A stretch of DNA of 64,000 nt, from positions 496,001 to 560,000 of the forward strand of contig JADKJP010000007.1 of the NCBI GenBank assembly GCA_016720935.1, written 5' to 3'. The position numbers were made by a program, and so were the translations under genes. The stretch comes from Bacteroidota bacterium (GTDB lineage Bacteria > Bacteroidota > Bacteroidia > AKYH767-A > 2013-40CM-41-45). Positions 45,224 through 56,300 of this stretch are shown piece after piece. The notes under the pieces were generated by a model that worked only from the letters and a program-made list of their open reading frames with translations, did no database searches and was not told the origin of the DNA. The number at the start of each line of letters is the position of its first letter. The stretch's first letter is position 1.

Positions 45224-46399
45224 TTATAAAAGTTCGTAAATACCGGCGGCTCCCTGTCCTGTGCCTACACACATCGTCACCATTCCATATTTACCTTTTC
45301 TTCTGCCAAGTTCGTTGAACAGTTGTACCGACAATTTTGCGCCACTACAACCGAGAGGATGGCCGAGTGCGATGGCTCCTCCATTGACATTGATCTTAGA
45401 GGGATCCAGGTCAAGGGTTCTGATAACAGCGAGTGACTGAGAAGCAAACGCTTCATTCAGTTCGATGAGATCCATATCTTCCTTTTTCAAACCTGCATGA
45501 GCAAGAACTTTGGGAATTGCTTCTACAGGACCAATTCCCATGACACGCGGTTCGACACCGGCGACTGCATAATCCACAAAGCGGGCAATTGGTTTTACAT
45601 TGAGTTTTTTGAGCATTCGTTCGCTGACGACAATCACGAAAGCGGCACCATCACTGGTTTGGGAAGAATTTCCCGCGGTAACACTTCCTCTTGCATCGAA
45701 GACCGGCTTTAAGGTGGCCATTTTTTCAAGGGTTGTATCCGCACGTGGACCTTCATCAGTATCTACGACAATTTCCCTGGTTCTCTTTTTTTCTTTTTCA
45801 TCCAGGTAAACTTCAGACACTGTCACTGGAACAATTTCATTCTTGAATTTCCCATCGCGAATCGCGTTGGACGCTTTGATATTTGATTCGTAACCGAATT
45901 TATCCTGGTCCTCTCTGCTGATTTTATAATCACGGGCTACAGCTTCAGCTGTCAGGCCCATTCCCCAATAATAATCAGGATTAGACTGAACATATTTGAG
46001 ATTAGGGACAATCTTCCAGCCACCGAAAGGTATCGGGGACATGCATTCCACTCCACCGGCAATGATACAATCCGCCATGCCTGCATGAATTTTTGCCGAA
46101 GCGATCGCGATGGTTTCCAGTCCGGATGCACAATACCTGTTGACAGTCATGCCCGGAACTTTCACAGTTTCTAAACCCATCAGACTGATCATACGGCCAA
46201 TATTCAGGCCCTGCTCCGCTTCAGGTGTTGCATTCCCTACAATAACATCATCGATGAGTTCTTTATCCAGCTGAGGAACTGAAGCCACAAGGTGACGAAT
46301 AACGGATACAGCAAGATCATCCGGACGCATGGAGCGAAATTTACCTTTGGGAGCTTTTCCAACAGCTGAACGAAAACCGGCGATGATGTATGAATTCAT
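45224..46399 (-). CDS. Acetyl-CoA C-acyltransferase (3-ketoacyl-CoA thiolase)
   Basis: This 391-residue thiolase releases acetyl-CoA in the last step of beta-oxidation. The nucleophile is C90 in VNRYCASGLETIA. The catalytic histidine is in INVNGGAIALGHPLGCSGA (about 347), and the second cysteine in MVTMCVGTGQGAAG (about 377). With the neighbouring HCDH/enoyl hydratase and acyl-CoA dehydrogenase it is a FadA-type degradative thiolase rather than a biosynthetic one. Confidence 0.93.
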   Translation of the reverse strand: MNSYIIAGFRSAVGKAPKGKFRSMRPDDLAVSVIRHLVASVPQLDKELIDDVIVGNATPEAEQGLNIGRMISLMGLETVKVPGMTVNRYCASGLETIAIASAKIHAGMADCIIAGGVECMSPIPFGGWKIVPNLKYVQSNPDYYWGMGLTAEAVARDYKISREDQDKFGYESNIKASNAIRDGKFKNEIVPVTVSEVYLDEKEKKRTREIVVDTDEGPRADTTLEKMATLKPVFDARGSVTAGNSSQTSDGAAFVIVVSERMLKKLNVKPIARFVDYAVAGVEPRVMGIGPVEAIPKVLAHAGLKKEDMDLIELNEAFASQSLAVIRTLDLDPSKINVNGGAIALGHPLGCSGAKLSVQLFNELGRRKGKYGMVTMCVGTGQGAAGIYELL

Positions 46400-46422
46400 T
46401 TTTTTATAGTGAAGAGGGTAAA

Positions 46423-46476
46423 GTGAGTGTGAGTGTGAGTGTGAGTGTGAAGTGTGGGTGTGAAGTGTGGGTGTGA
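46423..46476. repeat. GTGAGT hexamer and 13-base repeats
   Basis: Four GTGAGT units are followed by two copies of a 13-base unit (AGTGTGGGTGTGA), upstream of the thiolase start on the minus strand. This is another simple-sequence array in an intergenic gap of the same operon. Confidence 0.88.
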
Positions 46477-46524
46477 ACGGCCCTTCAATTCCGGTTCAAG
46501 AGAACTCTCATGAAAAAAAACTGA

Positions 46525-47223
46525 TCATTTTTTCTTGAGGGTGTCTTTCACTGCGGGATTTGGTGTTGGGCTTCCTCCCTGTTTTTTGGGGTCAACCGGA
46601 ACGGGGCCTTTCTTTGGATCAGCAGCTGCTTTTTTATCGGAGGCTTTCTTTTCATCTTCCTTCTTTTTTGCCGCGGCTTCGATATCAGCGACATCAACAC
46701 CGTCTTTGTATGTAGCCTGACCTACCACTACGCCTTTACGACTATATGTTTTCCAAACACCATCTTTTTTTCCTGCCTTGTAAGATCCTTCCTGACGAAT
46801 AGAACCATCTTCAAAATAACGGGTCCATTTGCTATCTTTTTTTCCGTCTTTGTACTGACCTTCCTGGGCTGTCTGACCTGAGAAGTAATAGCGAGTATAG
46901 GTTCCATCTTTAACGCCACCGAGAAATTCTGTTTCTTCTTTTACTTTATCGTAACCATAAAATTTACGTTCCACTCCTTCTTTCTGATCATTGACAAAAT
47001 CAATTTCAGAAATCTTTTCTCCGAAGGTGTTATAGAACATCCATTTTCCCTGCTTGCGTCCGATTTCATCGGTGCGGTTACGGTGTTTTTCTTTTCCCGG
47101 AGCGTACTTCGGTTTTTCTTCTCTGGCTTGCCCCATCGAAATCATCGGTACTATCAATCCTGCAAGGAGGACGATACTTAGTATCCGCTTTCGGAGGCTT
47201 TGGAATAGTTTGGTCGTATTCAT
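46525..47223 (-). CDS. Exported MORN-repeat (YwqK-like) protein with Lys/Ala/Pro-rich tail
   Basis: This 232-residue exported protein has a signal peptide ending SMGQA. It has at least four MORN/YwqK-type repeats (GRKQGKWMFYNTFGEKISE, GVKDGTYTRYYFSGQTAQEG, GKKDSKWTRYFEDGSIRQEG, GKKDGVWKTYSRKG). The low-complexity C-terminus is rich in K, D, P and A. The frame opens at a TTG (47235); ATG 47223 is chosen. Databases often label such proteins antitoxins, but nothing here supports that. It sits inside the beta-oxidation run without an evident metabolic role. Confidence 0.82.
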   Translation of the reverse strand: MNTTKLFQSLRKRILSIVLLAGLIVPMISMGQAREEKPKYAPGKEKHRNRTDEIGRKQGKWMFYNTFGEKISEIDFVNDQKEGVERKFYGYDKVKEETEFLGGVKDGTYTRYYFSGQTAQEGQYKDGKKDSKWTRYFEDGSIRQEGSYKAGKKDGVWKTYSRKGVVVGQATYKDGVDVADIEAAAKKKEDEKKASDKKAAADPKKGPVPVDPKKQGGSPTPNPAVKDTLKKK

Positions 47224-47245
47224 TCGGTCAGACAAATTTACGATT

Positions 47246-49663
47246 CTAATTTCTCAATGGTTTACCGCTTGTAAGAATACTTTGAATCCTTTCGAGGGTC
47301 TTTCTTTCTCCGCAAAGCGAAAGAAAAGCTTCTCTTTCCAGATCCAGCAAATATTGCTCAGAAACGAGGGTTGGGGCCGACAAATCACCCCCACACATTA
47401 CAGTTGCCAGTTTTTGAGAAATTAACTGGTCATGAGCTGAAATAAAGTTTCCTGACATCATCGCGTGAGCCCCTGCATAAAACATGCCCATTCCGCTCCG
47501 TCCCAGCACTTTGATGTCTTTTCTGGGGATGGGTTGGGTATATCCTTCGGCGGCCATCTCGAGAACGGCTCTTTTTGCTTCTGTAATCACCCTTTGCGGG
47601 TTAACCACCACTTCATCCCGGCCCGGACTTAATATTTTCAAATCAAAGGCTTCATGTCCCGAAGTGGACACTTTGGCCATGGCGATTGTAAGATAATATT
47701 CACGGAGAACCTGTTCATCAATATTGCCTTCGCCATAAGCATCATTTGCCCGAAGAGCCATTTCCTTACTGCCTCCTCCGCCCGGTATTAATCCGACTCC
47801 AAATTCAACGAGACCGATATAGGTTTCCGCCGAAGCTACTACACGATCTGCATGAAGTGACATTTCACATCCACCACCCAAGGTAAGAGCATGTGGAGCG
47901 ACTACGACAGGCACAGAAGAATAGCGAACCCGCATGTTCATATTCTGAAACGCACGAATCGCCATGTCGATTTCTTCATATTCCTGATCGGTGGCGAACA
48001 TAAAAATCATCGCAAGATTTGCTCCCGCTGAAAAATTTTGTCCTTCACTTCCGATAACCAATCCGGCATAATCTTTTTCCGCTATGGCAATTGCTTTGTT
48101 CATTCCTTCAATCACTTCCCCGCCGATAGTATTCATTTTGGTATGAAACTCCAGATTGAGCACACCATCGCCAATATCGATAAGGGAACATCCGCTGTTT
48201 TTCCAAACGGTTTTTTCCCTGCAGGCATCCAGTAAAATAATTGGCGAGGCGCCACTCTTTGACCTGCGGGCACCCTGTCCGAGATCATAGAATTGTTGAG
48301 CCCCGTCTTTGTATTCGTAAAAGGAAGAAACTCCTTTTTTAAGCATCTCATAAACCCAGGCAGCCGGCGGCATTCCCATTTTTTCCATCACAGTGACAAC
48401 ATTCTGAACTCCCAGAATGTCCCAGATCGCGAAAGGTCCGGTTTCCCAGCCGAAACCTGCGCACACGGCTTCATCGATTCGTTGAATATCGTCAGAAATT
48501 TCGGGTATGCGGTACGTTATATAACGAAACAACTCAGCAAAGGAAGCGCGATAAAATTCACCGGCTGCATCTTTTCCTGAAAAGAGGATCTTCACCCTGT
48601 CTTTGAAATTATCTATGCTTTTTGTTTGATCCAGCGTCGGGAATTTAGACTTCGACTTTGGTTTGTATTCAAAAGATGTAAGATCAAGTGTAAGAATCTC
48701 ACTTTTCCCCTTCTCTCCTTTCACTTTTTTGTAAAAACCCTGTCCGGTTTTGTCCCCAAACCATTTATTATCGATCAGTTTCTGAACAAATGCAGGCAGC
48801 TTAAAAGTATCCTTGCTTTCATCCTGTGGGCAGCGCGCGTACACATCCTGCGCGACTTTTACCAGAGTATCCAGCCCCACTACATCACAGGTTCTGAATG
48901 TCGCGGATTTTGGACGACCCAAAACAGGACCTGTCAGTTTATCCACATCGTCGATACTCAGTCCCATTTTTTCAATGAGATGAAAAAGCGACATGATTGA
49001 AAACACACCAATTCTGTTGGCAATAAAAGCCGGCGTGTCTTTACACAACACTGTTGATTTACCAAGGAATAAATCTCCGTAGTTCATCAGAAATTCCACA
49101 ACGGCAGGATCCGTTTTCGGAGTAGGAATTATTTCCAGTAAACGGAGATACCTGGGAGGATTGAAAAAATGTGTGCCACAAAAATGCTTTTGAAAATCCT
49201 CGCTTCTTCCTTCATCCATCAGGTGAATGGGAATTCCCGAAGTATTGGAGGTAATGAGCGTTCCCGGTTTGCGGAATTTTTCCACCTCCGTAAAAACACT
49301 TTTTTTAATATCAAGGTTCTCCACTACCGCTTCAAGAATCCAATCGCATGAAGCGATGTCTTTCATGTTGTCGGTAAAATTTCCGGTACGAATTCTTGAT
49401 GCAAATGATTTCTTATAAATCGAAGACGGATTGGCTTTAAGCGTCGTTTGCAATGCGGAATTTACAATACGATTTCGTACTTCCGGAGAGTCCAGTGTGA
49501 GACCCTTTTTCTTTTCTTCATCACTGAGTTCTTTCGGAACAATATCCAGCAACAATACATTCACACCGATATTCGCGAAATGACAGGCAATGCGGCTGCC
49601 CATGATACCACTTCCCAGTACAGCAACTTTCTGAATTGATCTTTTCATTCGAGGTTCTTTCAT
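47246..49663 (-). CDS. 3-hydroxyacyl-CoA dehydrogenase / enoyl-CoA hydratase fusion
   Basis: This bifunctional beta-oxidation enzyme has about 805 residues. The N-terminal half is a 3-hydroxyacyl-CoA dehydrogenase with NAD motif VAVLGSGIMGSRIACHFANIG, the catalytic-histidine segment FCGTHFFNPPRYLRLLEI, and a C-terminal HCDH domain. The enoyl-CoA hydratase/crotonase domain follows (about 500-790: VIGSEGQNFSAGANL, HALTLGGGCEMSLHAD, GLVEFGVGLIPGGGG). This order is the reverse of E. coli FadB. The frame opens at 49723; ATG 49663 (MKEPRMKRSIQKVAV) is taken as the start, with 49648 as an alternative. Confidence 0.92.
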   Translation of the reverse strand: MKEPRMKRSIQKVAVLGSGIMGSRIACHFANIGVNVLLLDIVPKELSDEEKKKGLTLDSPEVRNRIVNSALQTTLKANPSSIYKKSFASRIRTGNFTDNMKDIASCDWILEAVVENLDIKKSVFTEVEKFRKPGTLITSNTSGIPIHLMDEGRSEDFQKHFCGTHFFNPPRYLRLLEIIPTPKTDPAVVEFLMNYGDLFLGKSTVLCKDTPAFIANRIGVFSIMSLFHLIEKMGLSIDDVDKLTGPVLGRPKSATFRTCDVVGLDTLVKVAQDVYARCPQDESKDTFKLPAFVQKLIDNKWFGDKTGQGFYKKVKGEKGKSEILTLDLTSFEYKPKSKSKFPTLDQTKSIDNFKDRVKILFSGKDAAGEFYRASFAELFRYITYRIPEISDDIQRIDEAVCAGFGWETGPFAIWDILGVQNVVTVMEKMGMPPAAWVYEMLKKGVSSFYEYKDGAQQFYDLGQGARRSKSGASPIILLDACREKTVWKNSGCSLIDIGDGVLNLEFHTKMNTIGGEVIEGMNKAIAIAEKDYAGLVIGSEGQNFSAGANLAMIFMFATDQEYEEIDMAIRAFQNMNMRVRYSSVPVVVAPHALTLGGGCEMSLHADRVVASAETYIGLVEFGVGLIPGGGGSKEMALRANDAYGEGNIDEQVLREYYLTIAMAKVSTSGHEAFDLKILSPGRDEVVVNPQRVITEAKRAVLEMAAEGYTQPIPRKDIKVLGRSGMGMFYAGAHAMMSGNFISAHDQLISQKLATVMCGGDLSAPTLVSEQYLLDLEREAFLSLCGERKTLERIQSILTSGKPLRN

Positions 49664-49736
49664 CTTGATGTTTCGAAAAAAAGAAATGATCCTTCTTTTT
49701 TTATCCGAACATCCTTGTATCAACGGATGCAGCGGT

Positions 49737-51500
49737 TTATTCCGCGTACATTTTTTCTATTTGTTTAGCGAATTTTTCCAGGATAATTTTTCGTCGCAAT
49801 TTTAATGTCGCTGTCAGTTCTCCTGAATCAATTGTCCATTCTTTACTTAGTAATTCAACCTTTTTTATCTGTTCGGTCTGGCCGAATTCTTTATTGAACT
49901 CTTCCACTTCCTTCTGAATACGATCAATCACTTCATGGTGCAAAATCATATCTTCAGGAGTAGTATACGGGAGTCCCTTTATTTCACACCATTTTTGCAA
50001 ATGAGGAAAAGAAGGTACAATCAAGGCGGCAGGGAATTTCCTGTTTTCACCGATGACCATAATTTGTTCGATGAACGAAGATTCTTTGAACTTATTCTCC
50101 AGAGCCTGTGGCGCGATGTATTTTCCACCGGAAGTTTTAAAAATTTCCTTTTTACGATCGGTAATTTTCAGAAACCTGTCATTCATCATCACCCCGATAT
50201 CTCCGGTATGAAAAAATCCGTTTGCATCCATCACTTCCGCTGTCAGATCAGGGCGATTGTAATATCCCAGCATCACATTCGGGCCTTTGCAAAGAATTTC
50301 TCCATCCTCAGCGAAAGCGACTTCCACTCCTTTGATAACCGGGCCTACAGTACCGAACATGGCACCGTTTTCTTCCAGGTTATTCACTGCGATTACAGGT
50401 GATGTTTCTGTGAGACCATAGCCTTCCAGCACCGGAATCTGCGCCGACCAGAAAACTCTTGCCAAACGAGGTTGCAATGCGGCTCCACCACTGACGATCA
50501 CTTTTACATTTCCGCCAAGAGCTTCTCTCCACTTACTGAATATTAATTTATTCGCCCAGCGAAGTTGCATTTCATACCAGGCACCGTTTTTCCCATTCAA
50601 TTCATATTTCAATCCGAGATCAAGCGCCCAAAAGAAAAGTGCTTTTTTTATTCCTGTCAGTTCCTTCCCTTTCGCCACAATGCGATCAAAGACTTTTTCC
50701 AGCAAACGGGGAACGGTAGAAAATACATGTGGCTTCAATTCCCGCAGATTATCTGCAATCTTCTCCATGCTTTCAGCATAGTAAATCGAGACGCCGTTGT
50801 ACATGTACATGTAGGTGAGCATGCGCTCGTAACTATGGCAAAGCGGGAGAAAACTCAATGCCCAGTGTTCTTTTCCTACAGGACACAAATGTTCGGAGGC
50901 AAGAATGTTACTCACGATATTGTGATGAGAAAGCATTACGCCTTTTGGTGTCCCTGTTGTACCGGAAGTGTAAAGTAATGTCGCGAGATCTTCAGGATCT
51001 ACACTGTCTTTTGCAGACTGCAAGGCCGAAAGATCCCGGTTGGCTTTTCCTTTCTCACTGATTTCCGTCCAACATTTGCTGCCCGGTATCACGTTGAACG
51101 TATATACATCCAGGAGTGAAGGAACTTTCGAACGGATGTTATTTATTTTTAGCAATAATTCAGCGTCACCAACAATGATGTATTTCGCTTTGCAATCATT
51201 CAGGATAAAAGCAATCTCATTTTCACTCAGTGTGATGTAGACGGGAACATTCACTACACCAATCTGCATCATACCGATGTCCATCATGTTCCATTCCGGA
51301 CGATTCGGAGAGATCATACCGATGGTATCGCCTTTTTTAAGTCCAAGGGCCATTAAACCCAGACTTATCTCATCGGCGGTTTGAACGAAAGTTGCCGTAG
51401 ATGTCGGAATCCAGTTGCCGTTAATTTTCGCCGCTAAAGCATCCTTCTTAGGAAAAAGTTCCAGCTGACGTTGAGGAATGTCGAAAAGCCTTCTTATCAT
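49737..51500 (-). CDS. Long-chain fatty acid--CoA ligase
   Basis: This 587-residue AMP-forming acyl-CoA synthetase activates fatty acids for beta-oxidation. The P-loop-like motif is LLYTSGTTGTPKGVMLSHHN. Core motifs VLEGYGLTETSPVIAVN and GFFHTGDIGVM follow, and the C-terminal hinge is LKITDRKKEIFKTSGGKYIAPQ. The C-terminal part includes the expected TLKLRRKIILEKF. The frame opens at a TTG (51521); ATG 51500 (MIRRLFDIPQRQLELFPKKD) is chosen. It is the first gene of the beta-oxidation run and divergent from the nitronate monooxygenase gene. Confidence 0.92.
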   Translation of the reverse strand: MIRRLFDIPQRQLELFPKKDALAAKINGNWIPTSTATFVQTADEISLGLMALGLKKGDTIGMISPNRPEWNMMDIGMMQIGVVNVPVYITLSENEIAFILNDCKAKYIIVGDAELLLKINNIRSKVPSLLDVYTFNVIPGSKCWTEISEKGKANRDLSALQSAKDSVDPEDLATLLYTSGTTGTPKGVMLSHHNIVSNILASEHLCPVGKEHWALSFLPLCHSYERMLTYMYMYNGVSIYYAESMEKIADNLRELKPHVFSTVPRLLEKVFDRIVAKGKELTGIKKALFFWALDLGLKYELNGKNGAWYEMQLRWANKLIFSKWREALGGNVKVIVSGGAALQPRLARVFWSAQIPVLEGYGLTETSPVIAVNNLEENGAMFGTVGPVIKGVEVAFAEDGEILCKGPNVMLGYYNRPDLTAEVMDANGFFHTGDIGVMMNDRFLKITDRKKEIFKTSGGKYIAPQALENKFKESSFIEQIMVIGENRKFPAALIVPSFPHLQKWCEIKGLPYTTPEDMILHHEVIDRIQKEVEEFNKEFGQTEQIKKVELLSKEWTIDSGELTATLKLRRKIILEKFAKQIEKMYAE

Positions 51501-51743
51501 TTCAGATTGGTCTGCACACAAATTAAGGAGTTATTTGATTTACAATGCATTACAACTGTCAAATTCTCCCAGATGCGATTATTATAAAACCACACAATTG
51601 TGTCTGATCTGCCAAATTAAGGGATTTGACTACACCGGGGTCATGGTGGGAAAAAAATTTTGCAGGGGATATTAACAATTGAAAGGCTTCCGTTCTTTGT
51701 ATCAGCAAGCCGAAACCGGAATAAACACTCTTGCTTCAAAATT

Positions 51744-52754
51744 ATGCACTTTCAAAACGAATTGACCCGAAGCCTGAATATCCGGTTTCCATTGATAATG
51801 GCTCCTATGTTCCTTGTGACAAACGAAGCCATGTTACGTGAAGCAATTGATGCCGGAATCATGGGATGTTTCCCCTCCCTGAATTATCGTGAAGAAGGTC
51901 AACTCGATTCGGTATTGAAAAATTTAAATTCATTTATCAAAAGCAGGAATGGACAAACAGGAACCTACGCGGTAAACCTGATTGTGCAGAGATCGAATCC
52001 CTGGTTTGAAAAGCATTTGAATATTTGTATTGAAAATAAAGTTCCCGTTTTTATAACTTCTCTCGGAAATCCTAAATCCACAATAGAAGCGGCTCATCCG
52101 TACGGCGGTAAAGTATTTTGTGATGTAACCAATCTCGTTCATGCACAAAAATGTTACGACATGGGTTGCGATGGATTTATCGCTGTTGGTCAGGGGGCAG
52201 GCGGACATGCCGGACCTTATCCATTGGCGATTTTGATTGAATCGCTGAAAAATGCATTCCCAAACAAACCGGTTCTGGCTGCAGGCGGAATTGCTCATGG
52301 TAAAAGTATCCTGAGTGTTCTGGCAGCAGGAGCATCGGCCGCTTACTGCGGAACTCGTTTTATAGCATCACCGGAAGCCGGAGTGTCACAGGAATACAAA
52401 AAAGCCATCCTTGATGCAGGCATGGAAGATATAGTCATGACTACACGTATCAGCGGTACGCCATGTACTATCATCAATACTGAGTTCGCGAAAAAAATCG
52501 GGACACAACAAAACTGGTTTGAAAAATGGATGAGTAACAATCCACGTACCAAAAAGTATTTTAAAATGCTCGTACAAAAGCGCGGATTTTCATGGCTGGA
52601 AGATGCAGTGAAGCCGGGAAATTACAACAGTCTCTGGTGTGCCGGGCAATCCGTTGAACTCATTCATGCAATAAAACCCGTAAAGGAAATTGTTGAAGAA
52701 ATGATAGCTGAAACTGAAGCTGCCTATCTTGAATTGAAAAAGATTGCTGAATAA
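51744..52754 (+). CDS. Nitronate monooxygenase / 2-nitropropane dioxygenase-like FMN protein
   Basis: This 336-residue TIM-barrel flavoprotein oxidises nitronates such as propionate 3-nitronate, or acts as a related enoyl reductase-like enzyme. The start MHFQNELTRSLNIRFPLIMAPM and the FMN-phosphate loop VGQGAGGHAGPYPL, followed by PVLAAGGIAHGKSI and AAYCGTRFIASPEA, are the family pattern. The longer frame from 51660 has an atypical N-terminus; ATG 51744 fits the family. It is divergent from the acyl-CoA ligase and followed 35 bases later by a DUF4442 gene. Confidence 0.88.
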   Translation: MHFQNELTRSLNIRFPLIMAPMFLVTNEAMLREAIDAGIMGCFPSLNYREEGQLDSVLKNLNSFIKSRNGQTGTYAVNLIVQRSNPWFEKHLNICIENKVPVFITSLGNPKSTIEAAHPYGGKVFCDVTNLVHAQKCYDMGCDGFIAVGQGAGGHAGPYPLAILIESLKNAFPNKPVLAAGGIAHGKSILSVLAAGASAAYCGTRFIASPEAGVSQEYKKAILDAGMEDIVMTTRISGTPCTIINTEFAKKIGTQQNWFEKWMSNNPRTKKYFKMLVQKRGFSWLEDAVKPGNYNSLWCAGQSVELIHAIKPVKEIVEEMIAETEAAYLELKKIAE

Positions 52755-52789
52755 ACAGTTCTCAAAAAGATTAAAAAAGAAACTAATTT

Positions 52790-53305
52790 ATGAAGCAACT
52801 AATAACTCTGCTTGAAAAAGCGAGACATTCCTCCTTCTCCCGTTCATTACTGGGTTTCGCTTTGGCACGTGCCATACCTTTCAATGCACCGCATGGTTTT
52901 AAAATTCTTGAAGTATATGAGGATGGAATAAAAATTCTTCTTCCCTATAAACGAAAAAATCTAAACCACCTCAGAGGAATTCATGCATGTGCTCTGGCAA
53001 CTTTGTCCGAATTTACGGCCGGTATTACCCTTGCAAAAATGAGTGGTACAGATGCATTCAGACTCCTCATGAAAGATCTGAGTATGACGTATCATTACCA
53101 GGCCAAAGAAGATGTCATTGCAGAACTTCATTTCCCTTCAAGTGATTTTCAAAAACAGGTGAAAACTCCCCTCGAATCACAGGATGCAGTTTTTATTGAA
53201 ATGAAAGTTGAAATTTTCGACGTGAAAAAAAATCACATTTCAACCGGAAAAGTTAACTGGCAAATCAAGAAGTGGGACAAAGTAAAAACAAAGACCGGCT
53301 CCTAA
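52790..53305 (+). CDS. DUF4442 hotdog-fold protein (thioesterase-like)
   Basis: This 171-residue protein of the DUF4442 family has the hotdog fold of acyl-CoA thioesterases. The central helix region KNLNHLRGIHACALATLSEFTAGI is the equivalent of the catalytic helix in PaaI/YiiD-type enzymes, with N-H-x-G-like and E residues. It follows the nitronate monooxygenase gene by 35 bases. Its position beside beta-oxidation genes makes acyl-CoA hydrolysis reasonable, but the substrate is unknown. Confidence 0.8.
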   Translation: MKQLITLLEKARHSSFSRSLLGFALARAIPFNAPHGFKILEVYEDGIKILLPYKRKNLNHLRGIHACALATLSEFTAGITLAKMSGTDAFRLLMKDLSMTYHYQAKEDVIAELHFPSSDFQKQVKTPLESQDAVFIEMKVEIFDVKKNHISTGKVNWQIKKWDKVKTKTGS

Positions 53306-53324
53306 GGAAACCGGTCTTTGTTTT
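53287..53324. terminator. Bidirectional terminator overlapping the DUF4442 stop codon
   Basis: AACAAAGACCGG and CCGGTCTTTGTT pair as a 12-bp stem around a 12-base loop that contains the DUF4442 stop codon. T runs follow on both strands. It serves the convergent DUF4442 and subtilisin genes. Confidence 0.85.
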
Positions 53325-53348
53325 AAGAAAGAATAATTATATTTCCTA

Positions 53349-56300
53349 TCAAAGTATTGCCAGTCGTAAGTTGTAAACTTTTTCGTCTCCGGCTATGCGC
53401 AGCATATAAATACCCTTTGTGCATTTACCTACATCCAGCATTTGAGTGAATACGTCATTAGTTTTTTCAAAGCTTCTGATAAGCACTTCCCTGCCCTGAC
53501 TGTCCATCAGGGTCAAAGTAAGTTTTCTTGACGCAAGATTTTTGATATTCACATTCACCTGAGCAGATGCTGGATTCGGGAAAACAGAGATCACAGGGAT
53601 CTGTACAGCGGAACCAACTCCGGCAATGTTATCATTTTCGATGTTGACATTATCGATATAAAGATTATTTCCATAATCATTTATGTTTGCAAAACGAATC
53701 AAAGCATAAGAGTTCGCCATTGAGGCTAAATCCACAGTATCATTTCTCCAGTCACTTGCCTGAGAAGGCTGGAATGAAAGATTGGCAGCCGGAGCTGTTG
53801 CCAGCACTGCACCAATTTTGAGGTAGGAAGTTGGGACAAATGTAGCACCGCAATCGCCGGAAACATCGACACGCAAACCATCTTCAAATCCTGAGTACAC
53901 AGAATAAGCGACATCGAAAGTCATTCTTGGTGCGCCAGCGCCATGAAAATCAGCAAGCATCGTGACGAGATAATCTTCCGCACCTGAATTGCTGTAAGAG
54001 AAATTGTTGAACCAGGCAGCACTGGTAAGATTTCCATCACTGCCTGTGATTCCTGTTTTCACATCCCAGAAATAAGTTGTTCCCGAACTAACGATTGACC
54101 AGTCGGCCGGAGGAAAACTTTGCTGAAAGTTCTCAGCAACAGGAATCGCTGCCGTTGCGCCTGTATTAACCTGAATTGTCAAAGCATCATTCGTAGGATT
54201 TTGATCACCCGTATAAACGATTGAAACTTCAAGCAAATTCGGGCCCGGAGTTGAAAGATCAGCGGTGGTAGAGAACGTATAGGTCATCGATGCGCCATGA
54301 ACCAACAATCCATTGTATGTCTCAGTAACAGGAGTACCTCCATTCAAAGTATAAGAAATATCAAAGCTTGTCACTGTATTCACTCCATCATTTCTCAAAT
54401 TCAAACTCACTGGTACCGCACTCAGGTTTTGACATCCGAATAAATTTCCGGGAGTTGGATTAATGGAATTCAACAAAGCCAGATCGGAAGCAAAAGAACA
54501 ATTCTGTAAACCCGGAGCTTTGTGAATTGCAATTGCCCTGCGACCTTTTCCGGAATTTGCTCCAATTGTTCTCACACTAAACCATGTATCCACTGCCTGT
54601 GAAACAGGAATTGCAATGCTTGTTGAAGCAGTCGTTGCGATGGAATCCATGTACTCAGTTCCGAGCATGCTTACTTCATATGCACTTGCTCCGGTCGCAG
54701 ATGTCCAGCTTATTTGCAATGTATCCAGACAAGCATAATCAATAGTCAGATTGGATGGGAGATTGAGAATAGCAAGATTCGCGTCAGACACATCGCTGAT
54801 TCCTGAGCGGGTCACACGTACTTTCACACGATCACTTAAATTGGAAGGAATAGTCCATTCGTATTGTCTGATACTAGCTGCAACACTTGGATTGATAGGA
54901 TTCCAGGTGCTTCCATTGTCGGAAGTGTATTCCAGATTGAAGGTTGATGTATTTCCATAAGCATCCCAACGCAACAATTCAGTTTCATTAGGAACGAAAC
55001 CTTCTCCACCATTGGGATAGGTAAGCGTAATTTCGTCAGTACGGAACTCCCAAACGATGTAATATTTTTGCGGACCAAAAGGAACATTCGTGCCTGCAAC
55101 ATTCACGGTATATGTTCCTGAAGCAGGTGTGTTAATCGTTACTTGTTCTACATTGTTTAAATGATCAGCACCCTGAATAGCATTTGCAGATAAGGCAACT
55201 GCACTCGGGCTTGGATCAAGAATCCATGGAGAAACGATAGCGCTTGCAGGTGTTACCACTGTCATGTCAAGATCATTTACCAGAGCCGTTGTTCCAACAG
55301 GATCACCTTCCGGATCGAGCCAATACACCATCATTCTTACCTGATCCACTCCGGCTGGCACCAGGATATCGAAAGCATTTGCTGATCCCTGATCGACAGA
55401 ATCCAACACATAACGATGTTCTTCCAGTGTTTGCAAAGCTCGCAGAGCATTGACACGACCCCAACCGTAGGTAAAATCAGGACCGGGATTTCCGATGTCT
55501 TCCGCGGAATTCAGCAAAACACCTTTAATGAGTGGAGATTCCGGATTTGGATCACCGGTAATTTCACGGTAAGCCTGGTAAAGTTCTGAACAGATCCCTG
55601 CAATTCCGGGGCATGCCGCACTGGTTCCACCACCAACCTGGTATGTATTTCCTTCGTCAGTAGACATCTGATCTTTTCCATTGGATGAAATATCGGGCTT
55701 CACGCGTCCATCCGCAGAAGGTCCCTGGCTGCTTGAATTGTCGAGGACTTCATAGGCATCCAGATTTGCGCAGGCAATAACATTTTTTCCTTGCTTGAAT
55801 CCTCCTGTAATTGTTCCCCATGGAGGGCCGGCACCATACCCGCAATCCGCTGATGAATTATTTCCGGCAGAAAACACCAAAGAAAACTGTGGGTTGTCAT
55901 GAACAATCTGATCTCCGGTACTTGAATATAAATCATAATCATTGCAACCCTGGCTGTAACTTGTCGAAGTAATTACAATACCATATTGTGTAAAATACAA
56001 TGGTGCGTTATACACATGATCATAACCATCCGGACCGGCACCCACATCATGCACATACAGGTGTGCACCGGAACCCATTCCACGTTTGGTTGGATCCAGG
56101 TTACCTGCTCCGGCAGCGATTCCGGAAGTCATGTCACCATGTGTTCCGCCGGCTCCAGTAGTGAGGAGATTGGTGAGACGTCCCTGGAAATCAATATGAG
56201 GACCGACTTCTCCGTCATCTGCAAGTGAAATACTCACTCCTGCTCCATCGTAATGTCTGCCTCCCGGATAATCGGCATTGATCATGTTTGCACGGTGCAA

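Noticed and set aside
46525..47223. YwqK toxin-antitoxin label for the MORN protein
   Set aside because: The protein is exported and has no partner toxin gene beside it; the repeats alone do not support an antitoxin role.
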